A DNA stretch of 42,986 bases. Source: Iodobacter sp. Lineage in GTDB: Bacteria > Pseudomonadota > Gammaproteobacteria > Burkholderiales > Chitinibacteraceae. The position numbers were made by a program, and so were the translations under genes. The first letter of the stretch is position 1; the number at the start of each line of letters is the position of its first letter. The stretch covers positions 1-42,986 of the forward strand of contig NZ_JANXSO010000136.1 in the NCBI RefSeq assembly GCF_025352645.1. The letters run 5' to 3'. The notes under the pieces are model-generated. The model saw only the letters and a list, made by a program, of their open reading frames with translations, did not search any database and had not been told where the DNA came from. Of the stretch, positions 16,444 through 26,570 are shown one piece after another.

Positions 16444-17433
16444 TTAAAACGATAAAAAAACTTTACGCTCGCCGCGTTTAATTTGGCTGACTTGAATTGC
16501 CAATTGTAAATCATTCATTGCAAAAATATCGCCTTCTTCTTGCAAAACCAGCTGCTTATTTTTAACCATAGAGATGACATGATTCAATACTTTATGCCAT
16601 TGATCTTTGCTGGCCTTGGCATTCCACATTCTCAAATGAAACATGCCTGTTATTATTTTTAAATGCGTGTGAGTAAATAGCCAATCAACAGGTTTACCAG
16701 AGAATAAGCCTAAAACAATAAACCGCCCCTGCTCCGCCACCGACATCGCCAGCTCGGTGCCTTGTGGGCCTCCAATTAAATCAATAGCGTAGTCAGCACC
16801 TTTTCCCTCACTCAATTTTAATACCTGCTCAAGCACCACTTCTTTGGAAGAATCAATTACAGCCCATACACCTAGCTCTAATAGAGCAGGCTGAGGCCGG
16901 CGCACCACCGCAATCATTTTTACACCTAATTGCCGACTTAATTGCGCAAATATCTTTCCAATAGCCGAATTAGCCGCATTCACAATCAGAATATCGCCAG
17001 CTTTAAGTTGGAATGCTTCATGACAAATAAGCCATGCGGTCAGGGGATTAATATAAAGCTGGGCAGCGGCAATATCGCTGATTTCATCGGGGATCAATAC
17101 GGTATTTTCTGCGGGTAGGGTAATCAACTGCTGCCATGTGCCCTCGCCCCTAAGTGGCAAGATACGCTGGCCTAGCAAGGAAGCATTCACCCCCTGCCCT
17201 ACTTCACAAATCTCGGCCACACCTTCGTAGCCCGCAATCTGTGGCAAGGCAATTCGGTGTGCATAATGGCCGTAAATCGGAATTAAATCAGAAGGATTAA
17301 TCGGAGCCAGCTTCATTCTGGCCCTGATTTCGCCGGAGCGAAGAGGCGTAATAGGCTTACTTTCAATATTCAATACATCAAGCGGCTCGCCAAATTCACG
17401 ATATAAAATACAGCTATTATGCAAATCAATCAT
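16444..17433 (-). CDS. Medium-chain reductase (zinc-free alcohol dehydrogenase-like, MECR/ETR type)
   Basis: NAD(P)H-dependent reductase of the MDR superfamily, 329 residues. The N-terminal GroES-like catalytic domain contains APINPSDLIPIYG near 47 and AGYEGVAEI near 67; the nucleotide-binding domain has VNAANSAIGKIFAQLS near 150, very like mitochondrial trans-2-enoyl-CoA reductases. The cysteine and histidine ligands for catalytic or structural zinc are missing, so it is a quinone/enoyl reductase type rather than an alcohol dehydrogenase. It starts only 11 bases after the GGDEF-EAL gene and is probably cotranscribed with it. The true substrate is unknown. Confidence 0.8.
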   Translation of the reverse strand: MIDLHNSCILYREFGEPLDVLNIESKPITPLRSGEIRARMKLAPINPSDLIPIYGHYAHRIALPQIAGYEGVAEICEVGQGVNASLLGQRILPLRGEGTWQQLITLPAENTVLIPDEISDIAAAQLYINPLTAWLICHEAFQLKAGDILIVNAANSAIGKIFAQLSRQLGVKMIAVVRRPQPALLELGVWAVIDSSKEVVLEQVLKLSEGKGADYAIDLIGGPQGTELAMSVAEQGRFIVLGLFSGKPVDWLFTHTHLKIITGMFHLRMWNAKASKDQWHKVLNHVISMVKNKQLVLQEEGDIFAMNDLQLAIQVSQIKRGERKVFLSF

Positions 17434-17444
17434 CTTGCAGGTGC

Positions 17445-20084
17445 TTAAACCTTAGCCTGTAATCCCAGCCGCATCCAAAGCTCGGCCACGCCGCTTGGCA
17501 CCGGCTCGCTAAAGTAAAAGCCCTGCATACGCTGTACGCCTAAGCCTTGCAAGAAGCGGGCGGTTTCTAGGCTTTCTACCCCTTCCACGATAATTTCCAG
17601 CCCTAGACCAAACCCTAGCTGAACAATAGCTTGCATCATCCTACGGCCATCTTCGGTATGCAGGCGCAGTGCAAATGAAACATCAATTTTTAAAATTTGC
17701 GCAGGCATTTCGTGCAATTGCGATAAGGATGAATAACCTGTGCCAAAATCATCAATAGCAATTTCAAAGCCAGAGGCATTAAGCTGACGCAGATGGCGCA
17801 GCTGCCGGGAGTAATCGGTAAGCGCTACCGATTCGGTAATTTCTAGCACCACATCCTCTGCACGTAGACGATGCTGCATGAGTCTTTCATTAAGCTGGGT
17901 TACAAACTGTGGCTGAAACAACTGGCTGCGTGAGATATTAATCATCAATTTTTGTGTCAGCCCTGCATCACGCCATTCGCGTAATTTGGCAAAACTCTGC
18001 TGAATAACCAGCTCTGATAGCTCTTGAATTAAGCCCACCTTTTCTGCCATAGGAATAAACAGCTCTGGGCTAATCCAACCACTTTGATCATCTTGCCAGC
18101 GCGCCAGCGCCTCAACACACAGCACTTCGCCGCTTCTGGCATCCACAATCGGCTGATAAAACACTTGCAGGCGATTATTGCGAATTGCGGTAGAAAGGCG
18201 CGATTGGATGGCTACGTGCTCTCGGCCCAAGGCTTTTAAATGCACGATATCGCTATAAAAACAGACATTATTTCGACCGGTATGCTTGGCGTGATACATG
18301 GTGTGATCGGCCGCAGAGAGTAACTCTTCTCCCGATTCAGCATTGTCTGGAAACACGGCAAAACCCAGCGAAATAGTGGGCTGCGTTTCCATACCATTGA
18401 TGGTTACGCCCTGCCTTGCAGCATTTCGCAGCCGATCAGAAATATCGCGCATCACGGTTAAATCAGTTAAATCAGGGATCAGCACCACAAACTCATCCCC
18501 CCCCCAACGGGCCAATACATCGTTTTCCCGCAAGACACTAGAGAGCTGCTGGGCCACGTTCACCAATAACTCATCCCCAACCTGATGGCCAAAAGCATCA
18601 TTAATTTGTTTGAAGTGATCTAAATCGATAAAACCCAACGCAACTTTGGTGTTTTCTTGCCGTGCACGATCAATGGCGCTGTGAATCTCGCTATCGAGCA
18701 TCAAGCGGTTAGGTAGCTTGGTTAAGGAGTCATACAAGGCCAGTTGAGTGATTTGTTGCTCGTTAAGATGAGTCACCGTTACATCACGCAATACACCTCG
18801 AATCGCCGTAAGCTGCCCATCTGGGCCGCGGTGCGCAATCAACCTAGCTTCTACCCAAATATGCCCGCCATTCTCCTGTATCAGCCGAAAGCGTTGCAAG
18901 ATAGGATCCGTCGCCTTCAATATTTTACTTAAAGCCGTCACCATGGCTAAACCATCATCGTGGTGCACCCAGGCAAACAGGGGCTTACCTAAATCATGCT
19001 TCATCTCCCGCAAATCTAGCGCACGTAATTTGGCCCATGCAGGCGTGGTACTGGCCAATTCGCCCGTCGGCGCTAAATCGATCACTGCCTCTTCAAGCAA
19101 ATTCAGCGTATCCAACATTGTCTTACGTTGGGCGTTTTCTAGCATCAGCGAGGTGACATCATGCACCAAGGCCACAGCATGGCTTTTTCCATTACTAGCT
19201 TGCACTGGCTGCAAACGTGTTAATAGATAGATAGGGCCTTGTGGTGTCGACAAAGTGCAATTAAATTGAGTGCTTACCTTTTCATGCAAAGTGCGGGGCA
19301 AATAACGTACCAACTCCGAAGCCAACTCATAGGGCAGTACACTGGTAATCGGCCGCCCTTGCAGCATTTCTGCAGGGGGTAAATGAGGATGGCCAGACCA
19401 AACACTCACAATCACGCCCTGCTGATTGCATTCAAATACCATATCTTGCAAAACGCCTACAAGGGCGCGTAAGCGTTGCTGGTTACACTTTAACTCTTGC
19501 TCAACGCCGTCTTTAACAATGGCTTGCGCCACATGATTGCTAAGCATAGAAAGCAGGCGTAATTCGCTGCGGCTGCGCTGCTTTTCACAATCATTTAAAA
19601 AAGTTAAAAAGCCAAATGGCTCACCACGCTCCAATAGAGGAATGCACAGAAGCTGACGCACACCAATTTGTGCCATCAGCATTTGCTCAGCCAGCGGTAA
19701 TTCTAAGAGTGTTTTATTCAGAACCATCCCTACCGCCAGCGTATCTGCCAACAGGGGGTACGTTGCATAATCGAGTGACAGACAAGGATCTGGTGTGATA
19801 TTGGCAAGGCGGGTATCGGGATCGCGCCAAACCGAAACTAAATGCGCGGCGCTTTGATCGGGTGTATTTAAATAGAGGCAAGCCACATGGCTTTTAGAAA
19901 CGCCTGCCAGCAAGCCCAAAGCTTCCAGCATATTACCGTCATACTCAAGCAAGGTAGCAACGAGGTTATCAAAGGCTTCAAAATAAGTTTGCAACAGCCC
20001 AAGTTCGCTCCGAAGCTCGAAATCAGGATCAGTTAAGACATTGCGCTGCACGGCAAACCTCTTTGAAAAAGCGTCTAAAAACAA
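17445..20084 (-). CDS. GAF-PAS-PAS-GGDEF-EAL cyclic di-GMP enzyme
   Basis: An 879-residue soluble protein with no signal peptide or obvious membrane helix. A GAF domain spans about 40-195, two PAS modules about 205-440, a GGDEF domain about 445-610 and an EAL domain 620-870. The GGDEF motif is intact near 527 with an I-site RxxD (REND) before it. The EAL side keeps all expected metal and catalytic residues: VEALARW near 658, NISRSQ, EITES, IDDFGTGYSSL, KIDVSFA, EGVE and QGFYFSEP. Both activities are therefore possible. The tryptophan-Gly-Gly-Asp codons of the GGDEF site are encoded by a run of nine G (complement of 18497-18505), a potential slippage site. The downstream reductase gene appears cotranscribed. 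Confidence 0.92.
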   Translation of the reverse strand: MFLDAFSKRFAVQRNVLTDPDFELRSELGLLQTYFEAFDNLVATLLEYDGNMLEALGLLAGVSKSHVACLYLNTPDQSAAHLVSVWRDPDTRLANITPDPCLSLDYATYPLLADTLAVGMVLNKTLLELPLAEQMLMAQIGVRQLLCIPLLERGEPFGFLTFLNDCEKQRSRSELRLLSMLSNHVAQAIVKDGVEQELKCNQQRLRALVGVLQDMVFECNQQGVIVSVWSGHPHLPPAEMLQGRPITSVLPYELASELVRYLPRTLHEKVSTQFNCTLSTPQGPIYLLTRLQPVQASNGKSHAVALVHDVTSLMLENAQRKTMLDTLNLLEEAVIDLAPTGELASTTPAWAKLRALDLREMKHDLGKPLFAWVHHDDGLAMVTALSKILKATDPILQRFRLIQENGGHIWVEARLIAHRGPDGQLTAIRGVLRDVTVTHLNEQQITQLALYDSLTKLPNRLMLDSEIHSAIDRARQENTKVALGFIDLDHFKQINDAFGHQVGDELLVNVAQQLSSVLRENDVLARWGGDEFVVLIPDLTDLTVMRDISDRLRNAARQGVTINGMETQPTISLGFAVFPDNAESGEELLSAADHTMYHAKHTGRNNVCFYSDIVHLKALGREHVAIQSRLSTAIRNNRLQVFYQPIVDARSGEVLCVEALARWQDDQSGWISPELFIPMAEKVGLIQELSELVIQQSFAKLREWRDAGLTQKLMINISRSQLFQPQFVTQLNERLMQHRLRAEDVVLEITESVALTDYSRQLRHLRQLNASGFEIAIDDFGTGYSSLSQLHEMPAQILKIDVSFALRLHTEDGRRMMQAIVQLGFGLGLEIIVEGVESLETARFLQGLGVQRMQGFYFSEPVPSGVAELWMRLGLQAKV

Positions 20085-20211
20085 AGGTCTTCAGCTGCTC
20101 TGATTTAAATCAACAACTACACCCGAAATCAATAGCAAATATACAGCGATTGATTTTGGTAAATAAATGCAGAGCGGGTGATGCTTACCCTACCCTGCAT
20201 CAAGACTCAAC

Positions 20212-22521
20212 TTATTCGCTATCTACTTTTTCAGCTTTAGGCGCAGGCCCTTCGATGACTTCCACATAACCACATTCTTTCTGTGGGCAGACTTTCTCTG
20301 TGCCACGGCGCTTGGTGACTTTAATGGTCATTACTGGCCAGTTACATTGTGGGCAGCATTCAGCAATCGGTGGATTCCAAGTCGCGTATTTGCAATCTGG
20401 GTAAGTATTGCACGAATAAAACAGCTTGCCGTAGCGGCTCTTTCTTTCGATCAAACTACCTTTTTTGCACTCTGGGCACTCAACACCAGTATCACGTGGT
20501 TTTTCGAGTGGCTCAATATGCTTACATTTTGGATAGGCCGAACAACCAATAAACTTACCATAACGCCCTACTTTAATATGCAAAGCAGATTCGCATTTTG
20601 GACAGGTACGATCAGGTACGACTTCTGGCTCGGTAGGTGCGGTATCGGCATCATCCCCCAGATTGCGGGTGTAATCGCATTCTGGATAAGTGGTGCAGCC
20701 AATAAAGCGGCCACGTTTGCCTAAGCGAATCGCCAGTTTTGCCACACCACATTTTGGACAATCTTCGTCCATTTCTTCTTGGGTGACTTCTTTACGCGAT
20801 AGCCCTGCTTTTTCTTCACATTGCTTATGAAAACCTTTCCAGAAATCAGCCAGCACGGGAATCCAATCCCGCTTACCGGTAGAAATCTCGTCCAGCTTGT
20901 CTTCTAGCTTGGCGGTAAAGTTGTAATCCACGTACTGTGTAAAATGCTCAGTCAGGAATTTATTTACCACTTCGCCGGTGTCAGTTGGGGTAAAACGCTT
21001 TTTATCCAAGATCACGTATTCGCGATCTTTCAGCGTTTTAATCGTCGACGCGTAGGTAGACGGGCGACCAATCCCAAACTCTTCCAGCGATTTTACGAGT
21101 GAGGCTTCAGTAAAGCGCGGTGGTGGCTGGGTAAAATGCTGCTCGCCAGACAGCTTATCTACCGGCAAGGCATCGCCAACGGTGAGGACGGGCAGGCGTG
21201 CTTCGTCGTCCTCATCGTCTTCTTCATCGGTATCTTCTTGGTAAACCGCAATAAAGCCAGGGAACACCAAGGTTTGACCTGTGGCACGGAAAATAGCCTC
21301 CGCTCCCACCGCAATATCCACCGCCACGGTATCAAACTTAGCGGGGGTAATTTGGCTGGCTAGCGTGCGCTTCCAAATCATCTGATACAGCTTGAATTGA
21401 TCTGCCGTCAGATAGGCCTTAACCGCATCTGGGGAGCGGTAGATAGAAGTAGGACGAATCGCTTCGTGCGCCTCTTGGGCATTTTTGGCTTTATTTTTGA
21501 AGATCACCGGCGCATTAGGCAGGTATTCTTTCTCAAATTTTTCGCCAATATAAGCGCGGATTTCATCAAGCGCATCGTTTGCCAAGGCCACCGAGTCAGT
21601 ACGCATATAGGTGATCAAACCGACGGTTTCGCCGCCGATGCTCATCCCTTCATACAATTGCTGAGCCGTACGCATGGCGCGATCGGTAGTCATACCCAGC
21701 TTACGCACCGCCTCTTGTTGTAAGGTAGAGGTGGTAAACGGGGCAGCGGCACTACGGGATTTCTTTTTCTTTTCTACAGCTTGAATCACCGCACTCTGGC
21801 CGCTAAGCGCATCAAGGATGCTCTGTTGGCTACCGGTATCGGGGATATCAAATTGTTCGAGTTTTTTACCCTGCCATTGGGTTAGCTTTGCACCAAACTT
21901 GCTGCGGCCTTGATGAGTATCGAGGTGTACCGACCAGTATTCTTGCGATGTAAACGCACGAATCTCGATCTCACGCTCACAAATCAAACGCAGCGCAGGG
22001 CTTTGTACACGGCCAGCCGATAGGCCGGAGCGTACTTTACGCCAAAGTAAGGGCGATAAATTAAAGCCCACTAAGTAATCTAGGGCACTACGTGCTTGCT
22101 GGGCATTGACCAGATCGTTATCAATATCCCGTGGATTGGCCACGGCATTGAGTACGGCGGTTTCGGTAATTTCATGGAATACCACGCGCTTAAAAGTGCG
22201 ACTGGCTGTCAGCAGCTTTTTAGCGCGCAAGATTTCCATAATATGCCAGGAAATAGCTTCACCTTCGCGGTCCGGATCGGTTGCCAGAAAGATGTTGGTG
22301 GATTCTTTAACAGCGGCAACCAGTGCATCGACGTGCTTTTTATTACGCTCGATCACCTGATACTTCATTTTAAAGTCATTCTCGGTGTCTACCGAGCCGT
22401 CCTTTCTCACCAAACCACGGACGTGACCATAGGAGGCAAGGATCTGGAAATCCTTACCAAGATATTTCAGCAGCGTTTTCGCCTTGGACGGCGACTCGAC
22501 GATCAATAGATTCGCGGGCAT
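20212..22521 (-). CDS. topA: DNA topoisomerase I
   Basis: Type IA topoisomerase relaxing negative supercoils, 769 residues. The Toprim domain opens with LLIVESPSKAKT and carries DPDREGEAISWH near 111; the active-site tyrosine is in GLITYMRTDS near 320. The C-terminal part has four zinc-ribbon modules: CPKCG...TTYPEC, CPKCE...SAYPKC, CPECK...NTYPDC and CCPQC...CPQKEC, ending in an acidic tail. In related genomes topA follows dprA and smg; here dprA is 200 bases upstream with no smg frame. Confidence 0.96.
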   Translation of the reverse strand: MPANLLIVESPSKAKTLLKYLGKDFQILASYGHVRGLVRKDGSVDTENDFKMKYQVIERNKKHVDALVAAVKESTNIFLATDPDREGEAISWHIMEILRAKKLLTASRTFKRVVFHEITETAVLNAVANPRDIDNDLVNAQQARSALDYLVGFNLSPLLWRKVRSGLSAGRVQSPALRLICEREIEIRAFTSQEYWSVHLDTHQGRSKFGAKLTQWQGKKLEQFDIPDTGSQQSILDALSGQSAVIQAVEKKKKSRSAAAPFTTSTLQQEAVRKLGMTTDRAMRTAQQLYEGMSIGGETVGLITYMRTDSVALANDALDEIRAYIGEKFEKEYLPNAPVIFKNKAKNAQEAHEAIRPTSIYRSPDAVKAYLTADQFKLYQMIWKRTLASQITPAKFDTVAVDIAVGAEAIFRATGQTLVFPGFIAVYQEDTDEEDDEDDEARLPVLTVGDALPVDKLSGEQHFTQPPPRFTEASLVKSLEEFGIGRPSTYASTIKTLKDREYVILDKKRFTPTDTGEVVNKFLTEHFTQYVDYNFTAKLEDKLDEISTGKRDWIPVLADFWKGFHKQCEEKAGLSRKEVTQEEMDEDCPKCGVAKLAIRLGKRGRFIGCTTYPECDYTRNLGDDADTAPTEPEVVPDRTCPKCESALHIKVGRYGKFIGCSAYPKCKHIEPLEKPRDTGVECPECKKGSLIERKSRYGKLFYSCNTYPDCKYATWNPPIAECCPQCNWPVMTIKVTKRRGTEKVCPQKECGYVEVIEGPAPKAEKVDSE

Positions 22522-22719
22522 GGGTCCCCGGTACAGATTATTTTTAGATTAAAGAACTGTCAGCGAGCTCAAGTGTTTTACACATAAAAACTGATCTCAG
22601 CCAACAACATGCAGACAGTATTTCAAAGATCCGCCAAAGAAATAAACTCTCTGGATATAGCAGGAAATCGGGTGGAGCACGCTTTTAAAAAAGCGGTTCA
22701 GCAAATACTTACGCCCTAC

Positions 22720-23805
22720 TCAGGCCACCCGCTGATAGCGGCTACCAGGCAGGGCGACAATGCAACCTTCTAGCTCCAAGGTCAATAGCATCGCGGATAG
22801 CCTGTCTGTCGTCAAGCCGCTGCGCTGTGACAATGTCTCAATGTCCACAGGGTCAAAGCCCATATTTTGTAAAAAAGGGCTACTTTTTGATGCACGTTTT
22901 GGCGTACTTGCCGCCAGAGGCGACCCCCATGCCAGCTCGGATAAAACATCATCGCTTGATTCAACCAACTTTGCCCCCTGCTTAATCAACTGATGACAAC
23001 CCCGTGCCAATGGCGAGTGAATTGAGCCAGGAATCGCCAACACCTCTCTGCCTATATCTGCGGCCTGTTTCGCCGTTATCAAGGAGCCACTGCCCACACT
23101 GGCCTCTACCACCAAGCAACCCAAGCCCAAGGCTGCGATCATCCGGTTGCGTCTTGGAAAATGTTCGGCCTTGGGTGGGCTGCCCAAAGCCAACTCAGAA
23201 ATAATCGTCCCCTGCTCGGCAATCTGGTGGGCTAACTCACGGTTACTGGCTGGGTAGACCCGATCTAAACCCGTCCCCACCACGGCAATGGTGGAGGCCA
23301 CCCCAGCTAGGCCACCGCGATGCGCTGCCGCATCAATCCCCGCCGCTAAGCCACTGACAACGGTTAAACCCGCAGCACTAAAGCATTGTGCAAATTGCTC
23401 GGCGTTTTCTAAGCCCTGAGGGCTGGCACTACGGCTACCTACAATGGATAAGGCAGGCGTGGATAATAAATCCAGCCTGCCTTTTACATAAATTAAAGTA
23501 GGAGCATCGGGTAAATCAAGCAAGCGCGGTGGATAAGCAGCATCGGCCAAAGAGATCAGCATATTGCCCTCCTCAAGCTGCCAAGCCAAAGTTTGCTCAA
23601 GCGAGGCTTCCAGCTGGCTTTGATCCACATCCAGCCAAGCGCGCAAAGCAGTAGGAGTGAGGATTTCGGCCAGCTCAGCCTCTTTAGCCGCCAGCGCTGC
23701 TTCTGGCGTTGCAAAGCGGGTCAACAGAGCAAGTTGCTTTCTTGGCCCAACTTTATAAACCGTGGTGAAGCGCAGCCAAAGCCGCACTTCATCCTTATCC
23801 ATCAA
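22720..23805 (-). CDS. dprA: DNA-processing protein DprA
   Basis: Loads RecA onto incoming single-stranded DNA during natural transformation. The 361-residue protein has an N-terminal SAM-like helical domain, the Rossmann-like core with SIVGSRSASPQG near 120, VVSGLAAGIDAAAHRG near 150, GTGLDRVYPASN near 177 and FPRRNRMIAALG near 214, and a C-terminal winged-helix DprA_WH domain (last 60 residues). The start overlaps the LysM gene by four bases (ATGA), so the two are translationally coupled. Its presence suggests, but does not prove, natural competence; the pilZ gene nearby is consistent with a type IV pilus. Confidence 0.95.
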   Translation of the reverse strand: MMDKDEVRLWLRFTTVYKVGPRKQLALLTRFATPEAALAAKEAELAEILTPTALRAWLDVDQSQLEASLEQTLAWQLEEGNMLISLADAAYPPRLLDLPDAPTLIYVKGRLDLLSTPALSIVGSRSASPQGLENAEQFAQCFSAAGLTVVSGLAAGIDAAAHRGGLAGVASTIAVVGTGLDRVYPASNRELAHQIAEQGTIISELALGSPPKAEHFPRRNRMIAALGLGCLVVEASVGSGSLITAKQAADIGREVLAIPGSIHSPLARGCHQLIKQGAKLVESSDDVLSELAWGSPLAASTPKRASKSSPFLQNMGFDPVDIETLSQRSGLTTDRLSAMLLTLELEGCIVALPGSRYQRVA

Positions 23806-24860
23806 GGTGTTTTTACCTCGTCCCCCACATTCACCGCTCGGGTGCTGTCAAGCACTAGGCCGTAAGCAAATTCAGGGAATACACGGTAGATAAATAAGTT
23901 GCCGTTCTTTTCAATAGGCGTAAAGCGATCTGGCTCCCCCTTTGATTCCTTACGAATCAAACGGCCCGCTTTGTAATTAAAAAATACGCTACCTACATCT
24001 ACACCATGTTGTGAACCGCGGTTAATCACCACCGTTGTTAGCGGGCCAGCTTCAGCCACACCACCGTAAGAAGTTACAATCCGGCCACTGACTGGCTGCT
24101 CTGGCACATGCGGCACATAATTAATAAAAGGTGCTTCGTTAGCACGAATCAAGCGGCTGCCAACCAAGATTTCTTCTTTAGAGGAGGTTAGGCGCAGCGT
24201 TGCCACATCACCTGTTACTTCTAATCTTGCGTCGCCTAGATAATCGACTTGATGGCCAATGACGCGTTTTTTCTCTGGATCATCAGGATCGATCAGGTTT
24301 TTACCGTCTCTAAATACCTGCCAGTTATCCCCCACCTCACCCACTAATCCAACGGCATAGACCTTGTCACCACTGGCAAAAATAACACGCTCATCCGGAC
24401 CAGCGGCAATCCGCGGTGCGGCAGCAAAGCTCTCGTTATCAATAACCAGCGGCTTACTAAGGAAAGGACTGATCGCCGACATAGGGATACTTGGCGTAGC
24501 CCCATCAGCTAAAGACGTCGTGCGAATACGCGGCGACAGCTTGCCCGAAGAGCCACTCCCTCCCGTGGTTTTTTCGTTCTTAAGCAAGCGCAGACGCGGC
24601 TCGCCACTACTGTTGTCCAACAAAACCACATCACCTGGATAAATCCAGTGAGGGTTTTTAATTTCCGTTTTATTAAGCTGCCAAATTTCAGGCCAACGCC
24701 ACGGCGTTTTTAAAAAATGCCCTGAAATACTCCAAAGCGTATCGCCCTTTACCACTACATAACGGTCAGGCGCGTTATCTTGCATGGCTAGGGTATCTGC
24801 CAAAGCAGTGCTAGATAAAAGTACACCAGCCCAAAGTAGCGATATAATTGTTTTTCGCAT
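23802..24860 (-). CDS. Secreted LysM peptidoglycan-binding protein
   Basis: Exported protein of 352 residues. A signal peptide with cleavage after ALA (near 21) is followed by one LysM domain (YVVVKGDTLWSISGHF, about 34-82), whose WIYPGDVVLL strand completes the fold. The remaining 250 residues form a conserved betaproteobacterial extension of unknown role (contains VDYLGDARLEVTGDVATL and a repeat of short beta-rich segments). This gene precedes dprA in many Neisseriales. It may bind the cell wall and assist DNA uptake or wall remodelling, which is inference only. Confidence 0.87.
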   Translation of the reverse strand: MRKTIISLLWAGVLLSSTALADTLAMQDNAPDRYVVVKGDTLWSISGHFLKTPWRWPEIWQLNKTEIKNPHWIYPGDVVLLDNSSGEPRLRLLKNEKTTGGSGSSGKLSPRIRTTSLADGATPSIPMSAISPFLSKPLVIDNESFAAAPRIAAGPDERVIFASGDKVYAVGLVGEVGDNWQVFRDGKNLIDPDDPEKKRVIGHQVDYLGDARLEVTGDVATLRLTSSKEEILVGSRLIRANEAPFINYVPHVPEQPVSGRIVTSYGGVAEAGPLTTVVINRGSQHGVDVGSVFFNYKAGRLIRKESKGEPDRFTPIEKNGNLFIYRVFPEFAYGLVLDSTRAVNVGDEVKTP

Positions 24861-24921
24861 GATGGCGATTTCTCTCCGCCGAGAAAACTGCTAAGCAAAG
24901 GCTTGCATGTTTTTTTCGGAT

Positions 24922-24955
24922 TAAGTTGATACTACATATTTTACAGCTATACGCA
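24922..24955 (+). promoter_or_regulatory. Candidate sigma-70 promoter for def-fmt
   Basis: TTGATA (24926-24931), a 16-base spacer and TATACG (24948-24953), 49 bases before def. On the minus strand the same 141-base divergent gap offers TTTGCG, 17 bases, TAGTAT for the LysM-dprA-topA direction. Both are guesses from consensus only. Confidence 0.35.
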
Positions 24956-25001
24956 AAAAGTTTGCTTATAGCAATCACCGTACTTACTTGCACAGACTAA
25001 T

Positions 25002-25505
25002 ATGGCCATTCTAAACATTTTGCACTACCCCGACGACAGGCTTTACACCGTAGCAAAGCCTGTTACTGTATTTGACAAACACTTACAGCAATTTATTCTC
25101 GACATGGGTGAAACCATGTATGCCGCCCCAGGCATTGGCTTAGCAGCTACGCAAGTTAACACTCACCAGCGCGTTGTGGTGATTGATATCTCCGAAGAGA
25201 AAAATAGCCTCATGGCATTGGTAAACCCTGAAATCATCAAGATGGATGGCAAAACCATGTGGGAAGAAGGCTGCCTTTCTGTGCCTGGCATCTATGAAGA
25301 AGTAGAACGCGCTGAGCGAGTCACGGTTCGCGCTTTTGATGCCAAAGGCCAAGCTTTTGAATTAGACGCTGATGGCTTACTCGCTATTTGCATTCAACAT
25401 GAGTTAGATCACTTGGACGGTAAAGTCTTTGTAGAAAAGCTTTCTAAATTAAAGCTTAACCGCATTCTGCAAAAGCTTAAAAAAAACCAACGCAAGACCA
25501 TGTAA
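25002..25505 (+). CDS. def: Peptide deformylase
   Basis: Metalloenzyme removing the formyl group from nascent proteins, 167 residues. Its three family motifs are present: [10 protein letters not shown] near 45, EEGCLSVPG near 88 (Cys metal ligand) and QHELDHLDG near 131 (HExxH). It is followed after 21 bases by fmt, the usual pair, and faces the LysM-dprA-topA genes across a 141-base divergent gap. Confidence 0.96.
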   Translation: MAILNILHYPDDRLYTVAKPVTVFDKHLQQFILDMGETMYAAPGIGLAATQVNTHQRVVVIDISEEKNSLMALVNPEIIKMDGKTMWEEGCLSVPGIYEEVERAERVTVRAFDAKGQAFELDADGLLAICIQHELDHLDGKVFVEKLSKLKLNRILQKLKKNQRKTM

Positions 25506-25526
25506 TCGCCTAGGGCAGCTAAAAAA

Positions 25527-26450
25527 ATGAAAATTATCTTTGCCGGCACGCCGGATTTTGCCGCTTGTGCTCTACAAGCGCTAATCAATGCAGGCCATGA
25601 AATTGCTTTGGTTTTAACCCAGCCTGATCGCCCTGCAGGCCGAGGCATGAAGCTCACCGCCTCGCCGGTAAAAGCGCTGGCAGAGAAACATGCTATTGCG
25701 GTTTACCAGCCAGAAAAACTCCGCACAGCCGAGCAACAAGCGCCGGTAGCAGCCATTGAAGCGGACGTGATGGTGGTGGCCGCTTACGGGATTATCTTGC
25801 CGCAAATCGTGTTGGATATGCCAAAGCTGGGCTGCCTGAATATCCACGGCTCGCTGCTGCCGCGCTGGCGTGGCGCTGCGCCTATTCATCGCGCCATCTT
25901 GGCGGGGGATACGGCAACGGGCATCACCATTATGCAAATGAATGCAGGGCTAGACACGGGGGATATGTTGTCTATCCATGCCACCTCTATTGCGGCCTCT
26001 GACACCACCGTTAGCCTACACGATAAGCTGGCAGAAATAGGCGCAGAGGCCATTGTTGCTGCACTAGAAAACTTGCCAGCATTACAGCTAGCACGCCAAG
26101 TCCAGCCCGAAGCGGGGGTGAGCTATGCAGAAAAACTGCGTAAAGAAGAATCTCAAATCGATTGGCAAAAATCCGCCGCCGAGCTGGATAAAATGATTCG
26201 TGCGTTTAACCCCTTCCCTACGGCTCAAACATTGCTTGACGGGCAGGCATTAAAAATTTGGCAAGCGCAGCTTAAAGATGAAAATGGCCCAGCCGGAACC
26301 ATCCTTAAGGCGGATAAAGACGGCCTCTTAGTCGCATGTGGCCAAGGATCTTTACTGATTACCGAACTGCAAAAAGCGGGGAGCAAACGCGTTGCGGCCA
26401 GTGCCTTTTTAGTGGGAAACACTATTGAGGCGGGGCAAAAGCTAGGCTGA
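25527..26450 (+). CDS. fmt: Methionyl-tRNA formyltransferase
   Basis: Formylates initiator Met-tRNA using 10-formyltetrahydrofolate, 307 residues. The N-terminal domain begins IIFAGTPDFA and has the active-site region LNIHGSLLPRWRGAAPIHRAI near 108-128 (Asn, His, with downstream DTGDML), and the C-terminal tRNA-binding beta-barrel follows from about 210. It is cotranscribed with def. Confidence 0.96.
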   Translation: MKIIFAGTPDFAACALQALINAGHEIALVLTQPDRPAGRGMKLTASPVKALAEKHAIAVYQPEKLRTAEQQAPVAAIEADVMVVAAYGIILPQIVLDMPKLGCLNIHGSLLPRWRGAAPIHRAILAGDTATGITIMQMNAGLDTGDMLSIHATSIAASDTTVSLHDKLAEIGAEAIVAALENLPALQLARQVQPEAGVSYAEKLRKEESQIDWQKSAAELDKMIRAFNPFPTAQTLLDGQALKIWQAQLKDENGPAGTILKADKDGLLVACGQGSLLITELQKAGSKRVAASAFLVGNTIEAGQKLG

Positions 26451-26570
26451 CAAGCGCAAACAGCCTCCAAACAAAAGCGCTATTTGCCCACATTTCGCAT
26501 AAGGATTGAATTTTCTTAAAAAAACATCATCTTATAAAGATTGAATCGTTTTTTTGAGAGAAAATATAAT

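Noticed and set aside
22096-22509. 137-codon plus-strand frame opposite topA
   Set aside because: It is the antisense shadow of the Toprim domain codons; the composition mirrors topA and nothing recognisable is encoded.
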